DNA of 6,153 bases from NCBI GenBank assembly GCA_946886085.1, contig CAMPHX010000085.1, positions 1 to 6,153 of the forward strand, written 5' to 3'. Under the pieces are notes generated by a model that saw only the letters and a list, made by a program, of their open reading frames with translations, made no database searches and was not told the origin of the DNA. Position numbers and translations under genes: made by a program. Each line of letters opens with the position of its first letter. The stretch's first letter is position 1. Below are positions 1-6,153 of this stretch, one piece after another. Origin of the DNA: an uncultured Flavobacteriales bacterium (GTDB taxonomy: Bacteria > Bacteroidota > Bacteroidia > Flavobacteriales > Vicingaceae).

Positions 1-761
1 ATATTACCAAATACTACTTATACGGAGATACAGTAATTTCTTCGGTAACATATAAAAAAGTATATAGAAGAACTGGATATAAAAATGCTTGCTTTGATAC
101 TATAATTAGTTACACCCCATTTATCTTATACGCTGCTTTGCGAGATGATTCATTAAACAAAAAAGTATATACTATACTTTTTCAAAACCAAAATGGAACA
201 CCATGTCTAACTAATCAGGAATTTATGTTATACGATTTTGATTTACAAGTTGGAGACTCCATTAAAACAAATGATTGGTGTATTTTATCTGTCAATGAAG
301 AAATAATTTCTATCAACTATACAACAACATTTTCTGTCCCTAATGTTAAAAATTTTGAATTGGGTAATAATTTAAATGGTCTTTACTTATATGAAGGAAT
401 AGGTTCTTTTTTAGGTTTATATGAAATGATTTGGATAAGTGTTAGTGGAGTACAACAAGTTTTGGTTGATTATTGTAGAGGAAGTTGTGATTTAATTACC
501 ACTATTAATGAAAAAAGTAAGCTACAAGAACAAGTAAGTGTTTATCCTAATCCATCTATAAACTACTTTGAGATTAAAAACACTACGGAAATACCTTTAG
601 AATATGTAGTTTACTCAATTGATGGAAAACAAACTCAAACAGGAATTATAAATTCATCAACTAAAAAAATTTACGTGCCAACTCAAAAAGGAATTTACTA
701 CCTAAAATTAATGGATATTAAAACTAAACAGTCTGAATTTTATAAACTTTTAAAAATGTAA
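1..761 (+). CDS. T9SS type A sorting domain-containing secreted protein, 5'-partial
   Basis: The frame is open from base 3 (no in-frame stop before the TAA at 759-761), giving 252 codons with the N-terminus and signal peptide upstream of the window. A TTG at 138 could be read as a start, but the coding pattern clearly continues upstream of it (KYYLYGDTVISSVTYKKVY), so the gene is truncated by the window rather than starting there. The body has the recurring signature of a common Bacteroidota family of small secreted proteins: 'GDTVI..VTYKKVY', then 'LRDDSLNKKVY', then 'LYDFDLQVGDS', then 'EGIGSFLGLYE'. The family has no assigned biochemical role that I know of. The last ~75 residues form a T9SS type A domain (SVYPNPS... 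to ...KGIYYLKL), which directs export across the outer membrane. The stop lies 5 bases before the next gene, which also encodes a T9SS cargo, so the two probably share a transcript. The family and secretion calls are firm; function is unknown. Confidence 0.9.
   Translation, partial: ITKYYLYGDTVISSVTYKKVYRRTGYKNACFDTIISYTPFILYAALRDDSLNKKVYTILFQNQNGTPCLTNQEFMLYDFDLQVGDSIKTNDWCILSVNEEIISINYTTTFSVPNVKNFELGNNLNGLYLYEGIGSFLGLYEMIWISVSGVQQVLVDYCRGSCDLITTINEKSKLQEQVSVYPNPSINYFEIKNTTEIPLEYVVYSIDGKQTQTGIINSSTKKIYVPTQKGIYYLKLMDIKTKQSEFYKLLKM
534..758 (+). other. T9SS type A C-terminal sorting domain of the upstream gene
   Basis: This segment encodes a domain that starts VSVYPNPS, continues through the 'YSIDGKQTQTG' turn, and closes with 'KGIYYLKL' and a basic tail ending in KLLKM. 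It matches the usual order of the type A domain: YPNP strand, (I/V)xDxxGK turn, G(I/V)Y(I/L/Y)hxh strand, then a Lys-rich end. In the known pathway this domain is recognised by the T9SS translocon and is usually removed by the sortase PorU during export. The domain appears complete. Confidence 0.9.
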
Positions 762-766
762 CCCCC

Positions 767-838
767 ATGAAAACACTAAAGAAATTAATACTACTATTTG
801 GCACTTTCTTATTATTCTTTTCGACAGGATACAGCCAA
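767..838 (+). other. Sec signal peptide of the giant protein
   Basis: Residues 1-24 begin MKTLKK, followed by a Leu/Phe-rich core (LILLLFGTFLLFF) and the polar stretch STGYSQ. Cleavage most likely falls between Ser24 and Gln25, leaving an N-terminal Gln, as is common in Bacteroidota exported proteins. This fixes ATG 767 as the start and implies Sec export before T9SS transport. The exact cleavage site is a prediction. Confidence 0.88.
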
Positions 839-3800
839 AATGCTATAGATAAAAATGGAAGTTATTCCGATTTTTACGATTTTTTAGATCAATATTTTAA
901 CGATCCGCTATATCAACCTTCTAATTTTGAAGGAGGATTAGATAATTATTTACGTAATACACATAAATTAGTAGGAGGAAGCTTGCATCCAAGTGGAGAT
1001 TTTTCAATAGCGGCAGGAGCCATGATTAGTTATGCATCTAATTTTTCTATTTCAAGCTCGTCTTATAATCCAAATTGGATATCTTTAGGTCCTCATGACG
1101 ATACTAATTTACCACTTAATAATCAAAGTGGTGTAGGTCAAATCCATAGGTTAGAGTTCGATCCTAATTACGATGGTTTAACAAATCAAACTTTATATGC
1201 GGCCTCTGGATTTGGTGGTTTATGGAAAAGTGAAGATAATGGTCTTAATTGGGAGTCAATGAATACAGATACACAACTACCAATCAGTTCAGTTTCAGGA
1301 ATAGCTATTAATCCACTTAATCCAAATAATATTTTTATAAGTACTGGGGATGGTGATGGTGGATTTGGTTTAAGGTTTATAAACAATAGTGGTGTACCTA
1401 ATCCTGTTCCAACGGTTGGAGTGTACAGAACTTTTGATGGAGGGCAAACATGGGAAGATATAAATAACGGATTACTGTCTAATTTTTCGTTAGGAGGGAT
1501 AATAAGAGAAATAAAAATTAATCCTATCAATCCTGACGAAGTAATATTGGCTAGTTCTTCTGGAATAATAAAAACCAACAATGCCACTAGTGCAACTCCA
1601 ACATGGAATATTGAATTTACTGGAATAGGTACTTTAACTGATACTGAATTTAGAGGAATAGAATATAAACCTAACGATCCTTCTATAATTTATGCAAGTG
1701 GAACTGACATTTATAAATTTGATGGTTTTACGTGGAGTTCTATGACAGGAGCAGGCACAGGTCTTAATTTTAGTGTGTTACCCAATTCTTTTACTCCTGT
1801 TAGGATAAATGTTGCCGTAACGCCTGCCGATCCAAATATTTTGTATGCTTACATATATGGTACTGAAAATACCAATAATAGTAAAGTATATGTTTATATT
1901 TATAAAAATAACACATGGACACAACTTTATCAGGCAAATGGAACTAGTGCTTCTACAGTCGATTTTAAATTAAACTGGTTAGGAATAGCCGTTTCACCTG
2001 TAAATCCAAATGAATATTATTTTGGTTATACAATAGTTTCTGGATCAGAAGATTACTTAACCGTTCCTACACATAACATTTCTAGTTACTTTGGATCTTT
2101 TGGAATACATCCCGATGTTCATGTATTAAAATTTCAACCAAATGTAATTAATCCAGGTTTGTTTGCAGGAACGCATGGTGGAGTTAATTTTTTACCTGCA
2201 CCAAGCGATCCTAACCCAGTTAATAGATGGCAAAGAAAATATAAGGGATTAGCCGCAACTTTAATTTGGACTTTTGATAATTCTGAATATGACAAAAGAA
2301 AATTAATTGGAAAACAAGATTTAGGATTTAGCTACCTAAACCCTGCTAATAACAACTGGGAGACAATCACAGGAGGAGACGGTTATGGAGCAAGAATTGA
2401 TGATGAAAATCCTGATGATGCATATATTAAGGGAAATTTTGCTTTCCAAAAAAGAAATTTATCGACAAACTCAGTTATTGGGAATGAATTTAGTCTATTA
2501 CCAATAGATTATTTTGAAAACGTAAAATCATTAACAGGAACTACTTTTCCAATGTTAAATCATCCAACCAATGGTCAATTATATTTTGGATTTACAGAAT
2601 TATACAAAAGAAAAAAAAGAAGTATATCATCAGGTGATACCCCTAGTGACATTTGGCAAATAGAATCTGATGTATATAAAGTATCAGGACATCAAGCTCA
2701 ATGGCAAAGAGATGTTTCAGAATTTGCAATTGCAGCTTCTAATACAGATTATATTTACATTGTTACATCAGGTTCAGATAATGGGTTTAATGGTCCGTTA
2801 AGTAGTTGGCAACTCAATCCAATTTTATTAAGAACAACAACAGGTGGCTGTAATGGAAATCCGTTAGCTAATTGTTTCACAGACATAACTACTAATTTAC
2901 CCAATATTTATCAAGGAGCTACTGACTACCCTGTAATTACTGGTATAGCTGTTAATCCATCAGATGAAAAAGAATTATGGGTTACATTTGCAGGATATGA
3001 TCCAACTTTAAAAGTGTGGCATTCAACTGATGCTGGTGATACATGGTCAAATTTTGACCCTAATGGAGTCCTGCCTAATTTATCAGTTAATGGTATTGTA
3101 TATCAAGAAGGCACAAATGGTATTTTATATATAGGAACTGATGTTGGAGTTTATGTTAAAGAAGGAAGTACAAATGATTGGGAAAAATATGGAGATTTTC
3201 CAAATGTAAGAGTAACTGAATTAAAAATAAATTCATGCAAAGGTAAATTAGATGTAGCAACCTACGGAAGAGGTCTATGGCAAGGGGATTTATTGCCAAG
3301 CAATGGAATTGTTTCAAGTGGTAGAATAGTAAATTCATCCGAAACATGGACAGGTAATAAAAGTATGAAAAGTAACTTAACTATTAAGAGTGGAGCAACT
3401 TTAACCTTATTAAATGGAATTTTAAATATGCCTAAAAATGGCAAAATCATCATCGAAAAAGGAGCACGCCTAATTGTAAATGGAGCTACCATAACCAATT
3501 TATGTGGGGAAATGTGGGGAGGTATTGAAGTGAGAGGAGATATGAATCTTAGTCAATACATTTCTGGAGCTCAGGGAGTATTAGACATTTTGAACAATTC
3601 AACTATTGAAAATGCTCGTTTTGCAGTCCATACCAGTGAACACGATATAAACAATAATTATATATGGGGTACGTTTGGGGGAATTGTACGAGTAAGAGAT
3701 AGTCATTTCAAGAACAATTATCATGGAATTGATTTTGGACCTTATCAAAATTTTAATCCTTTTACTAATGCTCCTGCTAATGATTTAAGCTTTGTCAATA

Positions 3801-6153
3801 ATACTACATTTACATGGGATGATAATGGAAATATGGTAGATTTGGGAATATTGCCTTATTCTCATATTGGTATGTGGAATAGTCATGGCATTCAGCTTAG
3901 AGGAAATAAATTTAGAAATGATGCTAGTATCACTACTTATTCTGTATTAGATAGAGGTAGAGGAATTGTTAGTTTTGATGCTGAATTTAGATTAGACAGA
4001 AGGTGTACGAGTTTAACATTTCCATGTTCGAGTTACGACAATAGCACCTTTAATAATTTAACTTATGGCATACAAGCAGAAAATAGCAACGCATTTAACA
4101 GCTTTGTTGTCAACTATGCCGATTTTGTAAATTGCCTCAGGGGTGCATATCTTAAAAATGTAGATTATGCAGAAATTGTAAACAGTACTTTTGATATTGC
4201 TGAAGAATTTTTTGGCAGCCCTTCTTATGGTATTTATTTAGACAATTGTAGCGGCTATGAAATTGAAGAAAATAACTTTTTTACTACTGCCGGAAATGCC
4301 ACTTACGGTATTTATACCAAAGCTTCTGGGACAACTGCCAACGAAATTTACAACAACCAATTAAATAATCTCAAAATTGCCAACCAAACCGAAGGAGTAA
4401 ATGGTCTGGTTACTCCAACTACTAGTGATGGTTTAGTTTTCCGCTGCAACCAAAACAGTAACACAAGTACTGCCGATATTGCCGTTACTACAGGAGTAGT
4501 AAACAAAAACCAAGGCAATTGTGGTAATGACCAAAGTCCTGCCAACAATCTATTTGCAGGAACTGCAACCAATGATATTTGGTTAAACTCCTCCATGCCT
4601 TTTATGGATTACTACCATAGCTCTGGTAATGCACAGTTGGTTCCTGCTAATAACTTTCCATTTGGTGCGGTAATCACACAACAATGTGTAGGAAGTTTCA
4701 ATCAATCCTTAAACTGTCCATCACGCCAGCAAATAATTAATAATCCAACAGGTTTATTAGGCAACTTAAGCACTTTAAGGACACAGCAACAAACATTAAC
4801 CGATGTAATTGATAATGGTAATACTAAAGCTCTTGTCGATTTAATTAACAGTGCTGCTCCCGATTGGCAAATCAAAAATGAATTAATGGCAGCATCTCCT
4901 TATTTGTCGGAACAAGTGTTGGTGGCTATGTTATTAAAATCGCCTGCTTTACCAGACTGGGTGGTGCAACAAGTGCTGTATGCCAACACTCCATTAACGG
5001 ATAAGGTTTTTATTACGATGCTTCAACGAATTCCTGCATTATCTAACCATATTGTCCATCACTTAGCTTTAGAAAGCAGTCCTTTAAGTAACGAGGAACA
5101 AATAGCACTAATAAAACGTGTTCCTGCTTTACCAGATTGGGTAATTACGCCAGTAATGGTAGATAACAGCCCGTTGTTTGATGAAGTACTTATTACCTTA
5201 ATGGAAAGAACACCAAAAATAGCTGATTGGAGTATTAGAAACATTTTTGTACGAAATGCCCCATTATCTAACGAAGTTAATGAAGTATTGGACAATCAAG
5301 GGTATCCTAATTGGTTAATTAACAACATCAACAACAGTCCATTTATAGCAGGTGATGCTATAGAAAAACCTCAACCACTTTCACCATTGTTGGAACAATA
5401 CAATGAAATAGGTGCTGTTAATCATAAAATTCAATTAACCGAAAATGAATTATTCCGAACTTATTTACATGACACCACAGGCACTTATGGATTAAATGAT
5501 GTACTTGCTTATTTAAAACAACAAAATCATAACAATGATGATGAAGCAACTTGCTGTGCTAAAAAATTATCGTGTGCATTAATCAAAAATAAAGAACATC
5601 AAGAAGCTCAAAACACCATAGATTCATTAAGACAAGACAGTACATTAACTGATTTTTGTGACTTCCATACAGCTCTTAATGACTTGGGACAAGCAACACC
5701 TGGCACCATTGATAGTATTACCAATGCGGCCATTACACAAACCATTGAAAGTGTGGCTAACTCTTCTTTTGCAGGTAAAGAAAAGGCAGGTGCTGAGGCA
5801 CTATTACAGTTTGCGGGATTAGATAATTTTTCGGAAACTTTTGAACCATTAAATGCTAATTTAAGAACCAAATCAACTGATGGTAAACCTGCTCCGGGAA
5901 CGATTGTGCTTATTGGGAAAAATGTGTATGATGAATATTTTAAAATATACCCTAATCCTAACACTGGAAATTTTTATGTAGAATATAAAATTCAGGAAAC
6001 TAATCAAGCGTATTTTATATTTACTGACATCTCAGGTAAGGAACTATGGAGAAAACCTTTTAATGATAAGAAAGGTGTTTTAACTATAAAAGAAGATATT
6101 CAGCCAGGCATTTACTTATATCAGATTGTAATTAATAATACGGTATTTGATAG
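767..6153 (+). CDS. Giant modular T9SS-secreted protein (beta-propeller, beta-helix, helical repeats), 3'-partial
   Basis: One frame runs from ATG 767 to the window end without a stop: 1795 full codons plus 2 bases. The ATG is supported by an immediate signal peptide (Lys-rich start, hydrophobic core, GYSQ cleavage site) and by its position just after the preceding stop. Modules in order: residues 1-24 signal peptide; ~25-103 no recognised fold; ~104-840 BNR/sortilin-like propeller with Asp-boxes at 155-162, 222-229 and 753-760; ~859-1317 right-handed beta-helix; 1352-1523 six ~30-residue helical repeats; ~1524-1718 helical, Cys-containing module; ~1719 onward T9SS type A domain. The product should be exported to or anchored at the cell surface. 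No catalytic motif is evident; automated annotation may call it a sialidase or glycosyl hydrolase from the Asp-boxes alone, which are structural. A surface-binding or adhesin-like role is inference. The reading frame shows no frameshift. The 3' end is missing, probably only ~10-20 codons. Confidence 0.93.
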   Translation, partial: MKTLKKLILLFGTFLLFFSTGYSQNAIDKNGSYSDFYDFLDQYFNDPLYQPSNFEGGLDNYLRNTHKLVGGSLHPSGDFSIAAGAMISYASNFSISSSSYNPNWISLGPHDDTNLPLNNQSGVGQIHRLEFDPNYDGLTNQTLYAASGFGGLWKSEDNGLNWESMNTDTQLPISSVSGIAINPLNPNNIFISTGDGDGGFGLRFINNSGVPNPVPTVGVYRTFDGGQTWEDINNGLLSNFSLGGIIREIKINPINPDEVILASSSGIIKTNNATSATPTWNIEFTGIGTLTDTEFRGIEYKPNDPSIIYASGTDIYKFDGFTWSSMTGAGTGLNFSVLPNSFTPVRINVAVTPADPNILYAYIYGTENTNNSKVYVYIYKNNTWTQLYQANGTSASTVDFKLNWLGIAVSPVNPNEYYFGYTIVSGSEDYLTVPTHNISSYFGSFGIHPDVHVLKFQPNVINPGLFAGTHGGVNFLPAPSDPNPVNRWQRKYKGLAATLIWTFDNSEYDKRKLIGKQDLGFSYLNPANNNWETITGGDGYGARIDDENPDDAYIKGNFAFQKRNLSTNSVIGNEFSLLPIDYFENVKSLTGTTFPMLNHPTNGQLYFGFTELYKRKKRSISSGDTPSDIWQIESDVYKVSGHQAQWQRDVSEFAIAASNTDYIYIVTSGSDNGFNGPLSSWQLNPILLRTTTGGCNGNPLANCFTDITTNLPNIYQGATDYPVITGIAVNPSDEKELWVTFAGYDPTLKVWHSTDAGDTWSNFDPNGVLPNLSVNGIVYQEGTNGILYIGTDVGVYVKEGSTNDWEKYGDFPNVRVTELKINSCKGKLDVATYGRGLWQGDLLPSNGIVSSGRIVNSSETWTGNKSMKSNLTIKSGATLTLLNGILNMPKNGKIIIEKGARLIVNGATITNLCGEMWGGIEVRGDMNLSQYISGAQGVLDILNNSTIENARFAVHTSEHDINNNYIWGTFGGIVRVRDSHFKNNYHGIDFGPYQNFNPFTNAPANDLSFVNNTTFTWDDNGNMVDLGILPYSHIGMWNSHGIQLRGNKFRNDASITTYSVLDRGRGIVSFDAEFRLDRRCTSLTFPCSSYDNSTFNNLTYGIQAENSNAFNSFVVNYADFVNCLRGAYLKNVDYAEIVNSTFDIAEEFFGSPSYGIYLDNCSGYEIEENNFFTTAGNATYGIYTKASGTTANEIYNNQLNNLKIANQTEGVNGLVTPTTSDGLVFRCNQNSNTSTADIAVTTGVVNKNQGNCGNDQSPANNLFAGTATNDIWLNSSMPFMDYYHSSGNAQLVPANNFPFGAVITQQCVGSFNQSLNCPSRQQIINNPTGLLGNLSTLRTQQQTLTDVIDNGNTKALVDLINSAAPDWQIKNELMAASPYLSEQVLVAMLLKSPALPDWVVQQVLYANTPLTDKVFITMLQRIPALSNHIVHHLALESSPLSNEEQIALIKRVPALPDWVITPVMVDNSPLFDEVLITLMERTPKIADWSIRNIFVRNAPLSNEVNEVLDNQGYPNWLINNINNSPFIAGDAIEKPQPLSPLLEQYNEIGAVNHKIQLTENELFRTYLHDTTGTYGLNDVLAYLKQQNHNNDDEATCCAKKLSCALIKNKEHQEAQNTIDSLRQDSTLTDFCDFHTALNDLGQATPGTIDSITNAAITQTIESVANSSFAGKEKAGAEALLQFAGLDNFSETFEPLNANLRTKSTDGKPAPGTIVLIGKNVYDEYFKIYPNPNTGNFYVEYKIQETNQAYFIFTDISGKELWRKPFNDKKGVLTIKEDIQPGIYLYQIVINNTVFD
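1076..3280 (+). other. BNR/sortilin-like beta-propeller region
   Basis: Residues ~104-838 open with 'WISLGP' and close with 'VATYGRGLW', a typical end of this module. Three Asp-boxes (S/T-x-D-x-G-x-x-W) are visible: SEDNGLNW at 155-162, TFDGGQTW at 222-229 and STDAGDTW at 753-760. Blade-type strands with a hydrophobic-x-hydrophobic-x-P-x-(N/D)-P pattern recur: GIAINPLNP at 178, IKINPINP at 249, VAVTPADP at 349, GIAVSPVNP at 406 and GIAVNPSDE at 726. About 735 residues is enough for two seven-bladed propellers, as in Vps10/sortilin-like and GH74-type proteins; the two-propeller split is inference. Asp-boxes stabilise turns and do not indicate catalysis. C695 and C703 are close enough to form a small disulfide loop. 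Confidence 0.85.
3341..4717 (+). other. Right-handed parallel beta-helix module
   Basis: Residues ~859-1317 start with a cap of the form 'SNLTIKSGATLTLLNG', 'GKIIIEKGARLIVNGATIT' and then CGEMWGGIEVRG at 913-924, which is the usual entry to a pectate-lyase-like beta-helix in Bacteroidota surface proteins. Rung-like repeats follow, rich in Asn and with recurring 'GI' turns: YHGIDF, HGIQLRGNKF, YGIQAENSN, YGIYLDNCSGYEI, YGIYTKASG. The tail holds 'CNQNSNTSTADI', 'NQGNCGND' and an 'MDYYH' segment before C1317, all familiar in these proteins after the helix. Such modules often bind or process polysaccharide, but I see no lyase active-site signature, so activity is unassigned. Confidence 0.8.
4820..5335 (+). 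repeat. Six tandem ~30-residue helical protein repeats
   Basis: Residues 1352-1523 divide into six units: 4820-4894 (25 residues), 4895-4987 (31), 4988-5077 (30), 5078-5167 (30), 5168-5257 (30) and 5258-5335 (26). Each full unit starts with a Pro-capped helix, [STA]-P-L-[ST]-x-E-V followed by hydrophobic residues and often an Arg. It then has a second segment with core PALPDWV that ends in Asn or Ser. The core reads APDW, LPDW, LSNH, LPDW, IADW and PNW in units 1-6, so unit 3 has lost the Asp-Trp pair. The pattern suggests a two-helix unit stacking into a solenoid, broadly like HEAT-type repeats, but I cannot assign it to a named family. At DNA level most units have diverged; bases 4943-4962 and 5123-5142 match at 19 of 20 positions, exactly 180 bases apart. 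Confidence 0.85.
5336..5920 (+). other. Helical, Cys-containing module between repeats and sorting domain
   Basis: Residues 1524-1718 are rich in Ala, Gln, Leu, Asp and Glu and look alpha-helical. The segment 'KKLSCALIKNKEHQEAQNTI' (1599-1618) followed by DSL resembles one TPR-like hairpin, and is preceded by 'ENELFRTYLHDTTG' and 'VLAYLKQQ'. Four cysteines sit here: C1596, C1597, C1603 and C1631. In an exported protein they could form disulfides. I have the impression that similar helical segments precede T9SS domains in other large Bacteroidota surface proteins. Function unknown; the module boundaries are approximate. Confidence 0.6.
5921..6153 (+). other. T9SS type A C-terminal sorting domain, cut by window end
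   Basis: From residue ~1719 the sequence reads NVYDEYFKIYPNPNTGNF, then 'FTDISGKELWRK', then 'IQPGIYLYQIVINN', ending at Asp1795 with two further bases. This is the canonical type A order (YPNPxxG strand, (I/V)xDxxGK turn, PGIY(L/I)Y strand). What remains should be only the last short strand and Lys-rich tail. The final TAG (6151-6153) is out of frame; the in-frame codons there are GAT then AG plus one base, so the stop is beyond the window. Confidence 0.92.

Noticed and set aside
138..140. TTG as the start codon of the first gene
   Set aside because: The frame stays open to base 3 and the upstream codons give family-like protein sequence (GDTVI..VTYKKVY), so the true start is outside the window.
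700..766. A separate promoter for the giant gene (Bacteroidota TAnnTTTG-type -7 box)
   Set aside because: No TAnnTTTG-like match is visible in the end of the upstream gene or the 5-base gap.
1229..1453. Sialidase activity inferred from the Asp-boxes
   Set aside because: Asp-boxes are structural turns shared by many propellers. I see no convincing sialidase Arg-triad or FRIP-type motif, so no enzymatic call is made.
1186..1587. Minus-strand open frame of 133 codons opposite the propeller
   Set aside because: It lies wholly opposite a well-supported + strand coding region with Asp-boxes, and its translation shows no recognisable domain.
3156..3498. Two overlapping minus-strand open frames (63 and 78 codons)
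   Set aside because: Both are antisense to the propeller/beta-helix junction. They overlap each other in different frames and have low-complexity hydrophobic translations, typical of shadow frames in AT-rich coding DNA.
4348..4596. Minus-strand open frame of 82 codons with hydrophobic stretches
   Set aside because: It is antisense to the beta-helix tail; the apparent membrane-like segments come from reading Asn/Gln/Thr-rich codons on the opposite strand.
5059..5964. Minus-strand open frames at 5059-5295 and 5608-5964
   Set aside because: Both are antisense to the helical repeats and to the Cys module and sorting domain. No domain or start context supports them.
6151..6153. TAG at the very end as the stop of the giant gene
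   Set aside because: It is out of frame: the in-frame codon is GAT (6149-6151), followed by AG and a missing base.

Overview
The window is AT-rich and almost wholly coding on the + strand. It holds two consecutive genes, each cut by a window edge, separated by only 5 bases. Both products end in a type A C-terminal sorting domain of the type IX secretion system (T9SS), with the hallmark YPNP motif. That domain, the low GC, the AT-ending codons and the lack of a Shine-Dalgarno site point to a Bacteroidota genome, most likely a Flavobacteriia-like member. This assignment is by recognition; no search was run.

Layout: positions 1-761 carry the 3' part of a smaller secreted T9SS cargo protein whose start lies upstream of the window. 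Positions 767-6153 are one uninterrupted reading frame of 1795 full codons that runs off the right edge. It encodes a very large modular extracellular protein: signal peptide (residues 1-24), about 80 residues without a recognised fold, a long BNR/sortilin-type beta-propeller region (about 104-840), a right-handed parallel beta-helix (about 859-1317), six degenerate helical repeats of about 30 residues (1352-1523), a helical Cys-containing module (about 1524-1718), and a T9SS type A domain (from about 1719) interrupted by the window end. The family pattern suggests that only around 10-20 residues are missing.

Both proteins should cross the inner membrane by Sec, then the outer membrane by T9SS, to be released or anchored at the cell surface. 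The tight head-to-tail spacing suggests co-transcription, perhaps as a small cluster of surface proteins. No catalytic signature is visible in either, so binding, adhesion or surface structure is a better guess than a defined enzyme, and their actual function is unknown. The part most worth a second look is the 30-residue repeat array with its recurring 'PALPDWV' core, which I cannot match to a named repeat family. I see no RNA genes, mobile elements, CRISPR arrays, promoters or terminators, and no non-coding stretch longer than 5 bases.
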